Shown: one piece after another, positions 8,888-17,518 of the stretch
How positions within the stretch are numbered: the stretch's first letter is position 1
How the letters are laid out: each line of letters starts with the position of its first letter
Assembly: GCA_038251625.1 (NCBI GenBank)
Contig: JBBSBE010000008.1
Coordinates: 1-64,000, forward strand
Reading direction: 5' to 3'
Origin: JBBQXK01 sp038251625
GTDB lineage: Bacteria > Pseudomonadota > Alphaproteobacteria > Rhodobacterales > Rhodobacteraceae
DNA: 64,000 nucleotides
Notes under the pieces: model-generated
What the model saw: the letters and a program-made list of their open reading frames with translations, nothing else
What the model was told of the DNA's origin: nothing
Database searches by the model: none
Translations under genes and position numbers: made by a program

Positions 8888-9601
8888 ATGGACCTGATTT
8901 TCGGATATCTCGCGGGCCTTCTGACGCTCATCAACCCCTGCGTCCTGCCGGTGCTGCCGATCGTGCTGACGACCGCCCTGCAGGCGCATCGGCTGGGGCC
9001 GGTGGCGCTTGCTGGAGGGATGTCGGTGGCGTTCGTGACGCTGGGGCTGGGGGTGGCGGCGCTGGGACAGTCTGTCGGGCTCTCGCAGGAAAGCGTGGGA
9101 CAGGCGGGCGCGATCCTGATGGTGGGTTTTGGGCTGGTGCTGCTCGTGCCTCGCTTCAACGCGGGTTTTGCGTTGGCCTCTGGCGGGATTGCCGCGCGGG
9201 CGGACGCAGGTATCGATCAGCTGGATCGCAACAGCTTGCGCGGGCAGTTCCTCGGCGGTGCCCTTCTGGGCGCCGTATGGAGCCCGTGCGTCGGTCCGAC
9301 GCTTGGCGGTGCCATCGCGCTGGCCTCGCAGGGGCAGAATCTTGCCTGGGCCGGGGCGGTGATGGTGGCCTTCGCTGCCGGCGTTTCATCGGTGATGCTG
9401 GCCCTCGCCTATGGTGCGCGCGCGGCCCTGCAACGCCGCCGCGCACTGATGCAGCGGCTTGCGGAGCGCGCCAAGCCCGTGATGGGCGTGGTGTTCGTGG
9501 CTGTTGGCCTGATGATCCTCTTTCGCATCCACCATGCCATCGAGGCCTGGCTTCTGACCGTGCTGCCATACTGGCTGCAAGACCTTTCCATCGCGCTCTG
9601 A
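8888..9601 (+). CDS. CcdA/DsbD-type transmembrane thiol-disulfide transporter
   Basis: About 237 residues and six predicted membrane helices. The two characteristic cysteine motifs are present, INPCVLPVLP near the N-terminus and WSPCVGPTLG in the middle. These cysteines form the redox pair that carries electrons from cytoplasmic thioredoxin to the periplasm, supporting cytochrome c maturation or disulfide repair. The start is either ATG 8888 (helix 1 follows at once) or ATG 8852, 36 bases upstream. The gene 17 bases downstream encodes an exported thioredoxin with a WCSSC site, its likely periplasmic acceptor. Confidence 0.87.
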   Translation: MDLIFGYLAGLLTLINPCVLPVLPIVLTTALQAHRLGPVALAGGMSVAFVTLGLGVAALGQSVGLSQESVGQAGAILMVGFGLVLLVPRFNAGFALASGGIAARADAGIDQLDRNSLRGQFLGGALLGAVWSPCVGPTLGGAIALASQGQNLAWAGAVMVAFAAGVSSVMLALAYGARAALQRRRALMQRLAERAKPVMGVVFVAVGLMILFRIHHAIEAWLLTVLPYWLQDLSIAL

Positions 9602-9618
9602 CCCAAAGGATGACCTAC

Positions 9619-10029
9619 ATGCAACGTCGCGATTTCCTGCTGTTCACCGCCTCCGTTAGCCTTGCCCTGCCCATGACGGCCCGGGCAGCGACCACCGCCA
9701 CCTATTCGCCCGAACTTCTTGCCGCCGAACTGGCAGCGGGCAAGACTGTGCTTTTGGACTTCACCGCAAGCTGGTGTTCGAGCTGTCAGGCGCAGGGCCG
9801 TTCGCTGCGGGCGCTGCGGGCCGAGAACCCCGGCTACGACGCTGCGATCAGCTTTATCGACGTGGACTGGGATACCTGGGGCAAATCAGACCTTGCCAAG
9901 CGCTATGGCGTGCGCAGCCGCGGGTCGCTGGTGGTCTTGCGGGGCGATCAGGTGCTGGCGCAGACCTTCACGCATTCGCAGAAGGCTGACCTCAAGGCAA
10001 TGCTGGACATGGCGGCGGCGGCGGCCTGA
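9619..10029 (+). CDS. Exported thioredoxin-like protein, Tat-type signal
   Basis: A 136-residue thioredoxin-fold protein. Residues 1-23 form a signal peptide with a twin arginine (MQRRDFLLF) and an ARA cleavage site. The catalytic motif is DFTASWCSSCQAQ, so the active site is CSSC. ATG 9619 has AAGGA eight bases upstream; ATG 9610 is an in-frame alternative that is too close to that site. Position directly after the CcdA-like gene suggests that CcdA reduces it across the membrane. The target protein is unknown. The stop codon abuts the aroC stop on the other strand with no spacer. Confidence 0.85.
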   Translation: MQRRDFLLFTASVSLALPMTARAATTATYSPELLAAELAAGKTVLLDFTASWCSSCQAQGRSLRALRAENPGYDAAISFIDVDWDTWGKSDLAKRYGVRSRGSLVVLRGDQVLAQTFTHSQKADLKAMLDMAAAAA

Positions 10030-11130
10030 TCAGCCGATGCGGCCCCGGGTGCCGCCCGTCTGGCCCCGGTCAAGGAGAAGATGGTCGAGCACCACGCAGG
10101 CCATCATCGCCTCGCCCACCGGGACGGCACGGATGCCCACGCACGGGTCGTGTCGTCCCTTGGTCACCAGATCCACCTCGCGCCCATCCGCGGCGATAGC
10201 CCGGCGGGGGCTCAGGATCGATGACGTCGGCTTGACCGCGAAGCGCGCAACCAGCGGCTGCCCGGTCGAGATGCCGCCCAGAATCCCCCCTGCGTGGTTC
10301 GACAGGTATTCGGGCCCGTCCGGGCCCATCCGCATCTCGTCGGCATTCTCCGTACCCGTCAGCGCCGCAGCCCCCATGCCCGCGCCGATCTCGACCCCCT
10401 TGACAGCGTTGATCGACATCATCGCCGCAGCCAGATCGGCATCGAGCTTGCCATAGATCGGCGCACCAAGTCCGGGCGGCACGCCCGTTGCCACCACCTC
10501 GATCACCGCCCCCACCGAATTGCCCGACTTGCGCAGCGCATCCAGATCGGTTGCCCAAAGCGCCGCCGTCGCGGCATCCGGGCACCAGAACGGATTCCGC
10601 CCGATCTCACTTCCGTCAAAGGCCGCCCTGTCCATCGCCCGCGCGCCCATCTGCACCATGTAACCCGTGACCACGAAGTCCGGCATCAGCGCCGCCAGCA
10701 CCTGCCGTGCCACCGCCCCTGCCGCCACCCGCGCCGCCGTCTCGCGCGCCGATGACCGCCCGCCGCCACGATAATCCCGGATCCCGTATTTCTGGTGATA
10801 GGTGATGTCAGCATGTCCCGGACGGAAACTCTGCGCGATGTCGCCATAGTCCTTGGACCGCTGGTCAGTATTCTCGATCATCAACTGGATCGGCGTGCCC
10901 GTCGTGCGCCCCTGAAACGTGCCCGACAGGATGCGCACCGCGTCCTCCTCCTGCCGCTGGGTGGTGTAGCGGTTCTGGCCGGGTTTGCGGCGGTCGAGCC
11001 AGGGCTGGATATCCGTCTCTGACAGCGCGATCCCGGGGGGGCAGCCATCCACCGTGCAGCCCAGCGCAGGCCCGTGGCTTTCGCCCCAGGTCGTCACGCG
11101 GAAAAGGTGGCCAAAGGTGTTGAGGCTCAT
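10030..11130 (-). CDS. aroC: Chorismate synthase
   Basis: The 366-residue FMN-dependent enzyme converts EPSP to chorismate, the last step of the shikimate pathway. Three family signatures are visible: GESHGPALGCTVDGCPPG near the N-terminus, DYRGGGRSSARETAARVAAGA in the middle and HDPCVGIRAVPVGEAM near the C-terminus. The length is normal. It is transcribed leftward on its own and ends exactly where the exported thioredoxin gene ends. Its pathway partner aroE is also in the window, at 50.1 kb. Confidence 0.97.
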   Translation of the reverse strand: MSLNTFGHLFRVTTWGESHGPALGCTVDGCPPGIALSETDIQPWLDRRKPGQNRYTTQRQEEDAVRILSGTFQGRTTGTPIQLMIENTDQRSKDYGDIAQSFRPGHADITYHQKYGIRDYRGGGRSSARETAARVAAGAVARQVLAALMPDFVVTGYMVQMGARAMDRAAFDGSEIGRNPFWCPDAATAALWATDLDALRKSGNSVGAVIEVVATGVPPGLGAPIYGKLDADLAAAMMSINAVKGVEIGAGMGAAALTGTENADEMRMGPDGPEYLSNHAGGILGGISTGQPLVARFAVKPTSSILSPRRAIAADGREVDLVTKGRHDPCVGIRAVPVGEAMMACVVLDHLLLDRGQTGGTRGRIG

Positions 11131-11180
11131 GAAACGGCTCCGTTTTGCCTGCCTTTAGGGCATGGCGCGCCCGAGGTCCA

Positions 11181-11819
11181 TCAGCGGCGGCGCAGAAGGA
11201 CGCCCAAAAACGTCTGCCAGATCAGGACAAGATCGTGACAAAGCGATGCGTGGCGCTGATAGATCAGATCGAGCCGGGCCTTGCGGGGGATGCACCTGCG
11301 GCAATAGACAGCATCCGTTTCAGCCGCATCGGTGCAGCGCAACAGCAGCCGATCCTCGTAGCCATGGATATGCAACGAGGCGAGGCCCGTGATGCCGGGT
11401 CGGCTTTTCAGAACCTGTGCATAAAGATCCGGGAAGCGTTCCACATACTGGCGCAACGGTGGACGCGGGCCGACAAAGCTCATGTCGCCACGCAGGATGT
11501 TCCAGAACTGGGGCAGCTCATCCAGCCTTGTGCGGCGCAGGACGCGGCCCGTGGGCGTGATCCGCAGCGCCTTGTCGCCGCCTGAAACACCGCTGTCGGC
11601 GTGCGCAACGGTCATCGTGCGCAGCTTCCAAAGGCGAAAGGGTTGCCCCGGTGCGCGCATCCGCTCGGCGCCGTAGAAAAGCGGGCGGCCCTCGGTAACG
11701 AGCAGCCAGAGAAGCAAAAGCGCGAAAGGCAGAGCGAAAAGGGCCATGAGAAGCAAGGCGAGGGCAATGTCGAAAGCGCGTTTGGCGGGCGTCATGCGCG
11801 CGACTGCAGGCTTTGCCAT
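11181..11819 (-). CDS. Bacterial sugar transferase (undecaprenyl-phosphate glycosyl-1-phosphate transferase type)
   Basis: A 212-residue member of the bacterial sugar transferase family that starts polysaccharide repeat units on a lipid carrier. It has one N-terminal hydrophobic segment (about residues 17-42), then LFYGAERMRAPGQPF, LRRTRLDELPQFWNILRGD and SFVGPRPPL, all family hallmarks. The protein is of the short, single-membrane-segment type. Its start overlaps the 3' end of the upstream SDR gene by 28 bases, so the two are translationally coupled and probably act on the same glycan. No other capsule genes are adjacent. Confidence 0.9.
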   Translation of the reverse strand: MAKPAVARMTPAKRAFDIALALLLMALFALPFALLLLWLLVTEGRPLFYGAERMRAPGQPFRLWKLRTMTVAHADSGVSGGDKALRITPTGRVLRRTRLDELPQFWNILRGDMSFVGPRPPLRQYVERFPDLYAQVLKSRPGITGLASLHIHGYEDRLLLRCTDAAETDAVYCRRCIPRKARLDLIYQRHASLCHDLVLIWQTFLGVLLRRR

Positions 11820-12637
11820 TCGGCCACCAGCACGCGCGGCAGGCTGGCTTGCGGGGGTAGCCGCTGAAGCGACTGCATCAGCGCGGTATCGAGCACGACG
11901 GCAGGAACAGCGGCGGGGTTTTCAGCGGCGTAGGACCATGGCAATCCGGCTGCATCAAGCAGCGCCGCCATCCGTACAGGCAACGGAGCCGCGATGTTGA
12001 GGATCGGCGGCAGCGCTTCACGGGCGCCAGCCAGTGTGGCCAGTCGCCCCAGAACGGCGGCCAACGTGACCGGCCCGATGTAGGATCGCAGGGGCCCGCC
12101 CGGACCGCCTGCGCAGGGATCAAGCCGGACGGGGCCATCCCGAACGCTGCCAAGCAGGGCATCGGCGCCCGCAACATTGCCGATGCGCAGGATCGTCAGG
12201 GGCGTACCCGCCTTCGCGGCGAAGGCCTGTGCCGCCTGCTCCATCGCCAGCTTTTCCTGGCCATAGGCGCTGGGGGGATTTGGCTCCGCATCCTCGTGCA
12301 ACGGCCCTGGCCCCGGCGCATAAACCGCCGCCGAAGAGGCCAGAAACACGTGCCGCGCGCCCTGCGCAACCGCTGCATGAAGGGCCGCCAATGCCAGCGC
12401 GGTGTTTTCACCCGGCCCCACGCGCCCCCCGGCGAGGCACAGCACAACGCCGGATGCCGCGACCGGCGGGCATGTGGCATGCAGGATGTCCCAGTCCAGG
12501 CACCCCGGCCGGCCGTTCCGCGCCTGCCATACGGGCCGCAGGCCCCCACGCAGCGCAAAGGGCCAAAGCCCGCGCAGGGCACGACCGATCCGCCCGGTGC
12601 CGCCGAGGATCAGAAGTGGGATCGCCTCGGCCGGCAC
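11792..12637 (-). CDS. NAD-dependent epimerase/dehydratase (SDR)
   Basis: A 281-residue extended SDR with the nucleotide-binding loop LILGGTGRIGRAL at the N-terminus, a LASSAAVYAPG segment and the catalytic YGQEK (YxxxK). It therefore looks like a functional nucleotide-sugar epimerase, dehydratase or reductase, although the substrate cannot be read from the sequence. It overlaps the sugar transferase by 28 bases and starts 1 base after the MarR-type gene ends, inside one leftward operon. Confidence 0.82.
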   Translation of the reverse strand: MPAEAIPLLILGGTGRIGRALRGLWPFALRGGLRPVWQARNGRPGCLDWDILHATCPPVAASGVVLCLAGGRVGPGENTALALAALHAAVAQGARHVFLASSAAVYAPGPGPLHEDAEPNPPSAYGQEKLAMEQAAQAFAAKAGTPLTILRIGNVAGADALLGSVRDGPVRLDPCAGGPGGPLRSYIGPVTLAAVLGRLATLAGAREALPPILNIAAPLPVRMAALLDAAGLPWSYAAENPAAVPAVVLDTALMQSLQRLPPQASLPRVLVAEWQSLQSRA

Positions 12638-12638
12638 G

Positions 12639-13082
12639 TCAGTCGCTCTCTTCCAGCCGCTTGCGCAGCGCGCGCATCACGGGCAGCACGGCGCGCACCT
12701 TTTCAGCCCCAAGGTTGGCCACAACCTCCATCACCAGGGGGGCGATGGCCTGAACGGCAGCATCGCGCGCAGAACGCCCGGAAGGACTGATTGCCACGAA
12801 TTTCTGGCGCGCGTCATCCCAATCGGGCCGGATATGCACGTGCCCCGCCCATTCCAGCCGCGCCAGCGTGTTCGTCATCGCCCCGCGCGTGACGTGAAAC
12901 GCGCGCGCAAGCTGCCCCGGCGTCCGCTCGTCGCCCACCCGAGCGAGGTGGTTCAGAACGGAAAAATGCGACAGCTCCATCCCTTTGGGCAGCACCTTGG
13001 AAATACGGTTCCGCGCAAGCTGATCGGCCATGAAAAGCTCGCCAAAGAGCGTGACCGCCAGATCTTCGGGCGTCTCCGGCAT
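12639..13082 (-). CDS. MarR-family transcriptional regulator
   Basis: A 147-residue winged-helix protein: GMELSHFSVLNHLARVGDERTPGQLA leads to the recognition helix FHVTRGAMTNTLARLEWAG and the wing (DWDDARQKFVAISPSG). ATG 13082 shares one base with the TGA of the upstream nitrilase-like gene, which fixes the start. The sequence resembles the PetP-type MarR proteins of Rhodobacterales, but a PetR-like response regulator does not follow, so the name is not assigned. It probably regulates its own operon or envelope functions; no operator is evident. Confidence 0.85.
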   Translation of the reverse strand: MPETPEDLAVTLFGELFMADQLARNRISKVLPKGMELSHFSVLNHLARVGDERTPGQLARAFHVTRGAMTNTLARLEWAGHVHIRPDWDDARQKFVAISPSGRSARDAAVQAIAPLVMEVVANLGAEKVRAVLPVMRALRKRLEESD

Positions 13083-13912
13083 CAGGGGCCCTCGAACGGA
13101 CGGTCGTGGGTCAGCGAAGGCACCCGCGCGCGGGCCCTTTCCACGGCGCCAAGATCCAGGTCCACGAAGGTGATGCCCGGTTCTGCGCCGGCATCGGCCA
13201 GCAGCTCGCCCCAGGGTGCCACGGCCAGCGAATGGCCATGCGTGCGGCGGCCCTTGCCTTGCGCTTCGGGGTGAAAGCCCGTTTGCGCCGGGGCCAGAAC
13301 GTAGCAGCCCGTCTCGATCGCACGGGCGCGCAAAAGCACCTCCCAATGCGCAGCGCCGGTGATGTGGTTGAAAGCGGCAGGCACGGTGAGGATCTGTGCG
13401 CCCGCCTGCGCAAGCGCGCGATAGAGGCGCGGGAAACGCACATCATAGCAAACCGTCATGCCGATCCGGGCAAAGGGAGTGTCAACCAGCACCGCCCGCC
13501 CGCCGGGACGGTAACCGGACGATTCGCGATACACCTCGGTTTCGGATACGTTCACATCGAACATGTGGATCTTGTCATACCGCGCGGCGATGGTGCCGTC
13601 GGGGGCGATCAGGAAACTGCGGTTGGCGAACCGGCCATCCGCGTCATGCGTCAGAACGGCGAGCGAGCCGATCAGGAGCCAGATGCCATGCACCGCAGCA
13701 TCCTCTTGCAGGGCGGCGAGGGTTGCATCCTCATCCTCGTGCCGCAGGACATGGCGCTGATGCGCGCGGTTGGATGACAGGATGTTCGTGCATTCGGGCG
13801 TCAGCACGAACCCGGCACCACCCGTCGCCGCTGCCCGCACCGCCGCGCGCGTGACGGGCAGGTTGGCGGCAGGATCGTCGCCGACGTTCAACTGGACCAG
13901 CCCCGCGCGCAT
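13082..13912 (-). CDS. Carbon-nitrogen hydrolase (nitrilase superfamily, Nit1-like)
   Basis: A 276-residue amidohydrolase with the complete Glu-Lys-Cys triad: Glu in FVLTPECTN, Lys in RYDKIHMFDV and the nucleophilic Cys in MTVCYDVRFPRLY. It also has GAAHWEVLLRARAIE, typical of the branch that includes deaminated-glutathione amidase. That activity is a reasonable guess because the preceding gene is a glutaredoxin. The coding sequence shares single bases with both neighbours, so it is tightly coupled in the operon. Confidence 0.87.
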   Translation of the reverse strand: MRAGLVQLNVGDDPAANLPVTRAAVRAAATGGAGFVLTPECTNILSSNRAHQRHVLRHEDEDATLAALQEDAAVHGIWLLIGSLAVLTHDADGRFANRSFLIAPDGTIAARYDKIHMFDVNVSETEVYRESSGYRPGGRAVLVDTPFARIGMTVCYDVRFPRLYRALAQAGAQILTVPAAFNHITGAAHWEVLLRARAIETGCYVLAPAQTGFHPEAQGKGRRTHGHSLAVAPWGELLADAGAEPGITFVDLDLGAVERARARVPSLTHDRPFEGP

Positions 13913-14166
13913 CAGCCCGCCAACATCGGATCAAGCTTGCCCGCGTGATCGAGCGCGTGCAGGTCGTCCGACCCGCCGATGTGCCGCCCGTCGATGAAGA
14001 TCTGCGGCACGGTGCGCCCGCCTTTGGCGCGCTGGGTCATGGTGGCGCGAAGGGCGGGATCGCTGACGTCGATCTCGGTATAGGCGGCGCCCTTGCGGGT
14101 CAGAAGCCGCTTTGCAGCGGCGCAAAAGCCGCAGTAGGGCGTCGTGTAGATTTCGATCTTTGGCAT
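13912..14166 (-). CDS. grxC: Glutaredoxin 3
   Basis: An 84-residue glutaredoxin with TPYCGFCAAAKRLL (dithiol CGFC site), the TVPQIF cis-proline loop and the GGSDDLHALD glutathione-binding end. It reduces protein disulfides and mixed glutathione disulfides in the cytoplasm. The stop codon overlaps the start of the nitrilase-like gene. comF lies 33 bases upstream in the same direction. Confidence 0.94.
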   Translation of the reverse strand: MPKIEIYTTPYCGFCAAAKRLLTRKGAAYTEIDVSDPALRATMTQRAKGGRTVPQIFIDGRHIGGSDDLHALDHAGKLDPMLAG

Positions 14167-14199
14167 GGCATTCCCTATGATCCGACCGACTATAGGGAG

Positions 14200-14922
14200 T
14201 TAGTCTTCCTTCGCAACGCGCGCCAGCACCAGAACCGCCACACGTGCAGCACCAGCGGCCAGACAAGCCTCTGCCGCCGCGGCAAGGGTGGCACCCGAGG
14301 TCATCACGTCATCGACCAGCAGTACCGGGCGTTCAGCCAGTCGGGCGGCGCGACGGGGGTTCACGCGGATCGCGCCGGAGACATTGGCGAATCGCCCGTC
14401 GCGGTCACGGCCTTCCTGCGTGGGGGTCCGGCGCGGGCGCAGCAGAAGGTCGGGGCAATGGTCGAGCCGCTCATGCCGCGCCAGTGCGGCGGACAGAAGC
14501 GCCGCCTGATTATAGCGCCGCTTCAAAAGCCGCAGCCAGTGCAGGGGTACGGGCGCCACAAGAAGGCCGGGTTCGATCAACGGCCCGGCGGCGCGCGCCA
14601 TCCAGCGGGCAGCGGGGGCGGCAAGGTCCAGCCGATCGGCGTGTTTCAGCGCCAGCACCAGTTTCCGGCCGTTTCCGCCATAGCGCAGCGCCGCGCGGCC
14701 CTGCGACCAGGGTCGGGCGATGCGCAGGCAATCGTCACAATGCACGGGCTGTCCGTCACCCTCGCCCGGCAGGGGTGTGCCGCAAAGATCGCAGACGAGG
14801 CCCGCGATGAAGGGGGTCTCGCGCCAGCAGGCGGGGCAGAGGGCGAAATCCTCGGTCACGCGCGCGTCGCACGTCAGGCATTGCGGCGGGTAGATGAGGT
14901 GCAGCGCCGCTTGCAATGCCAT
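14200..14922 (-). CDS. ComF-type phosphoribosyltransferase family protein
   Basis: A 240-residue protein with an N-terminal zinc-ribbon-like part (CLTCDARV, CPACW, CDLCGTPL, CDDC) and a C-terminal PRTase domain. The PRPP-binding loop is VLLVDDVMTSGATL. This is the ComF/GntX arrangement, linked to DNA uptake in competent bacteria, but its role in alphaproteobacteria is not established. It heads the leftward comF-grxC-nitrilase-MarR-SDR-sugar transferase operon and is divergent from the methyltransferase, with only 24 bases between start codons. Confidence 0.9.
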   Translation of the reverse strand: MALQAALHLIYPPQCLTCDARVTEDFALCPACWRETPFIAGLVCDLCGTPLPGEGDGQPVHCDDCLRIARPWSQGRAALRYGGNGRKLVLALKHADRLDLAAPAARWMARAAGPLIEPGLLVAPVPLHWLRLLKRRYNQAALLSAALARHERLDHCPDLLLRPRRTPTQEGRDRDGRFANVSGAIRVNPRRAARLAERPVLLVDDVMTSGATLAAAAEACLAAGAARVAVLVLARVAKED

Positions 14923-14946
14923 TCCCGCCCCCTATGGTCCGCGCCC

Positions 14947-15771
14947 ATGCAGCCGTTTACCGACCGTCCCGCCCTTTTGGCCCACCGCGCCCGCGCCGCA
15001 CGCGCGCCCGCGCTGTTCCTGCACGACGTGGTGATCGCAGAAGTTCAGGAAAGACTGAGCGAGGTTAACAGATCGTTTACATCGCCAGCCGTCGTGACGG
15101 GTTTTCCAGCGCCGTGGCATGCGGCACTAGCCGGCGTACGTGTGGTTTCGGATGATGCGGTGCTGGCGCTGGAGCCGGGCGCGCATGATCTGGTGGTGCA
15201 TGCGCTGGCCCTGCATTGGGCCGATGATCCGGTTGGCCAGTTGATCCAATGTCGCCATGCCCTGGCGCCCGATGGGCTGTTGATCGCGGCGCTTTTCGGC
15301 GGGCAGACGTTGAACGAGTTGCGCACCAGCCTTGCCGGAGCTGAAGCGCAGGTGACAGGCGGGCTGAGCCCGCGGGTGCTGCCCATGGCCGAGATCCGCG
15401 ATCTGGGCGGATTGATGCAGCGCGCAGGGTTCGCCCTGCCGGTGGCCGACAGCGTCACGCAACGGGTGCTTTACCGCGATGCGGTGCACCTGATGCATGA
15501 TCTGCGCGCGATGGGCGAGGCGAATGCACTGGTGGCGCGCCTGCGTCGGCCGACGCGAGCGGCGGTGATGGCAGAGACAGCGGCGCGCTATGCCAACGCG
15601 TTCGGCGAGGGTGGACGGATCGCGGCAACGTTCGAGATCATTTTCCTGACGGGTTGGGCACCGCACGAGGGCCAGCAACAGCCGTTACGCCCAGGTTCAG
15701 CGGTGTCTCGACTGGCAGACGCACTGGGCGCAAGCGAAACGCCCCTGCCCGCGTCGAAGCCGCGCGGTTGA
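14947..15771 (+). CDS. SAM-dependent methyltransferase, BioC/NDUFAF5-like
   Basis: A 274-residue protein whose central block LALHWADDPVGQLIQCRHALAPDG and late MHDLRAMGEANAL match the family that includes BioC and the complex I assembly factor NDUFAF5. The canonical glycine-rich SAM loop is poorly conserved (PAVVTGFPAPWHAAL region), so activity should not be assumed. ATG 14947 is the start; the long open frame upstream runs antisense to comF and is not coding. It precedes hemH by 54 bases. Confidence 0.8.
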   Translation: MQPFTDRPALLAHRARAARAPALFLHDVVIAEVQERLSEVNRSFTSPAVVTGFPAPWHAALAGVRVVSDDAVLALEPGAHDLVVHALALHWADDPVGQLIQCRHALAPDGLLIAALFGGQTLNELRTSLAGAEAQVTGGLSPRVLPMAEIRDLGGLMQRAGFALPVADSVTQRVLYRDAVHLMHDLRAMGEANALVARLRRPTRAAVMAETAARYANAFGEGGRIAATFEIIFLTGWAPHEGQQQPLRPGSAVSRLADALGASETPLPASKPRG

Positions 15772-15825
15772 CCCCGGACCATAACCCTATATGTCCCCGT
15801 TGGGATATGTGACAGGATAATCACG

Positions 15826-16923
15826 ATGCTGGACGCCAAGCCGGGCCAAGCCGATGCCATGCCCGCATCCATTCTGCCCGGCCACGGGCGCCTCGCCCAT
15901 GCACCGACTGACCATCCCCCGGTGCGCGCGGCGCGGGTCGGCATTCTGCTTGCCAACCTCGGTACACCGGATAACTACGATTATTGGTCGATGCGGCGGT
16001 ACCTGAACGAGTTTCTGTCCGACAAGCGGGTTGTGGATTACTCGGCCTGGCTGTGGCAGCCGCTGTTGCAACTGGTGATCCTGTCCAAGCGACCCTTCAC
16101 CTCGGGCGCCAATTACAAGCTGATCTGGAACCACGACCGGAACGAAAGCCCGCTGCTGACCATCACGAAGGACCAGACCGCAGGGATCGCTGCTGCGATG
16201 CAGGCGGCGCATGGCGATGCGGTGATGGTGGATTTCTGCATGCGCTATGGCAATCCTTCGACCGAATCGAAGGTTCGCGCGATGGTCGAGGCCGGGTGCG
16301 AGAAGATTCTCTTTTTCCCGCTGTACCCGCATTATGCCGGTGCCACGTCCGCCACCGCCAACGATCAGTTCTTCCGCGCCATGATGAAGGAAAAGCGTCA
16401 GCCCGCCGTCCGCACGGTGGCAGAGTATTTTGACCATCCCGCCTATATCGACGCGCTGGCGCAGTCAGTCGAACACGCTTATGCGGCACTCGATCACAAG
16501 CCAGACGTGCTGGTGGCCAGTTATCATGGCATGCCGCAGCGGTATCTGATGCAGGGCGATCCCTATCACTGCCAATGCGCGAAAACCTCACGTCTGCTGC
16601 GTGAGCGGCTCGGATGGGAGAAGGGGTCGATCGATACCACCTTCCAATCTGTCTTCGGGCCGGAGGAATGGCTGAAGCCCTACACGGTGGAGCACGTGGC
16701 AGAGCTGGCAAAGCAGGGCAAAAAGCGCATAGCGGTGATGGCGCCCGCCTTCAGCGCCGATTGCATCGAGACGCTGGAAGAGATCAACGGCGAGATTCGC
16801 GAAGCTTTCGAGCATGCCGGGGGTGAGGTCTTCACCTATATTCCCTGCCTGAACGATGACGAGGCGCATATCGCGGCGCTTGTGGCCGTTATCGAGGAAA
16901 ACCTGGGCGGCTGGCTGCGCTGA
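15826..16923 (+). CDS. hemH: Ferrochelatase
   Basis: A 365-residue enzyme that inserts Fe(II) into protoporphyrin IX, the last step of heme synthesis. Diagnostic segments are LLANLGTPDNYDYWSMRRYL, FPLYPHYAGATSATA and the catalytic-histidine region VASYHGMPQRYLMQGDPY. The C-terminal APAFSADCIETLEEI is also typical. An AGGA box lies about 10 bases before ATG 15826. The N-terminal ~35 residues are a variable extension. A bidirectional terminator follows, shared with the small membrane protein gene. Confidence 0.96.
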   Translation: MLDAKPGQADAMPASILPGHGRLAHAPTDHPPVRAARVGILLANLGTPDNYDYWSMRRYLNEFLSDKRVVDYSAWLWQPLLQLVILSKRPFTSGANYKLIWNHDRNESPLLTITKDQTAGIAAAMQAAHGDAVMVDFCMRYGNPSTESKVRAMVEAGCEKILFFPLYPHYAGATSATANDQFFRAMMKEKRQPAVRTVAEYFDHPAYIDALAQSVEHAYAALDHKPDVLVASYHGMPQRYLMQGDPYHCQCAKTSRLLRERLGWEKGSIDTTFQSVFGPEEWLKPYTVEHVAELAKQGKKRIAVMAPAFSADCIETLEEINGEIREAFEHAGGEVFTYIPCLNDDEAHIAALVAVIEENLGGWLR

Positions 16924-16941
16924 CCAAAGCCTGATCAAACG

Positions 16942-16975
16942 AAAAAGGACGGTGGGAAACCCCACCGTCCTTTTT
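16942..16975. terminator. Bidirectional rho-independent terminator, hemH / small membrane protein gene
   Basis: AAAAAGGACGGTGGG and CCCACCGTCCTTTTT form a perfect 15-base-pair stem with a 4-base loop, starting 19 bases after the hemH stop. The A-run and T-run on either side make it usable in both directions, so it also ends the leftward transcript of the convergent gene at 16997-17185. Confidence 0.93.
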
Positions 16976-16996
16976 GCGTGTCGAAAGTGCGACAGA

Positions 16997-17185
16997 TCAG
17001 TTGTTCGATGCCACAGCAGCGGCGATCAGAACGAGGATCAGGACCGGGATCAGAATGCCAGCCGACGAGGAACCCGTCTTGGTGGCGACAACTTCCGGCT
17101 CCATGACCGGCTCAACGAGGCCGCCAGCGAAGGAAGCGGTCGAGGTGGCGGTGGCCAGCGCGGCAGCGAGAGCGATTTTCTTCAT
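16997..17185 (-). CDS. Small exported single-pass membrane protein, copy A of a four-copy array
   Basis: A 62-residue protein of unrecognised function. Residues 1-20 are a Sec signal peptide (MKK, hydrophobic core, SFA cleavage site). Then comes GGLVEPVMEPEVVATKTGSS, then a hydrophobic helix GILIPVLILVLIAAAVAS and a two-residue tail. After cleavage it would be a 42-residue type I protein with about 20 residues in the periplasm. GGAG lies 6 bases before ATG 17185, which favours it over the ATG two codons upstream. Copies B, C and D follow on the same strand and align without gaps to residue 62. This copy is the most diverged and lacks the GGGSR tail. Confidence 0.8.
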   Translation of the reverse strand: MKKIALAAALATATSTASFAGGLVEPVMEPEVVATKTGSSSAGILIPVLILVLIAAAVASNN

Positions 17186-17518
17186 GTTCATCTCCAGTTA
17201 TGGCCCGTGATCGCGAATATCAGAAGGTAACCGCGGGCACGCGAATGATTACCCCATGGGGGCAGTAAGCAGCAACGCCGCAGGAATGCAATTGGACTCG
17301 GACACGCCACGAGAACAGGGCAATCGTGTCGTCAAAACAGCAACACTGGTTCACCCAATGTGGCGTTTTACGCAACGCTGTATCACGTTTCGCCGCATCG
17401 GCCAAAACGTAAGCCAACCCTGATTCGCCCGACCTCAGGGTCGCTGCAGGCGATCCTGCCCGTGGTCTGTGCTGGGAGCGGCAGACGCCTAAGCGCCGTC
17501 AACCGCCACAGCCTTGTC
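17186..17518. other. Gene-free stretch within the small-protein array
   Basis: These 333 bases lie between copies A and B. I see no credible ORF, no signal-peptide-like sequence, no degraded extra copy and no strong hairpin. It should hold the promoter of copy A in its left part, but no clear -35/-10 pair stands out. Confidence 0.5.

Noticed and set aside
13945..14946. In-frame 5' extension of the BioC-like methyltransferase
   Set aside because: It is antisense to grxC and comF, its composition is unlike the gene, and ATG 14947 gives the normal length.
17220..17417. A fifth copy of the small membrane protein in the gap
   Set aside because: The minus-strand ORF has no signal peptide, no EPxxEP motif and no membrane helix.
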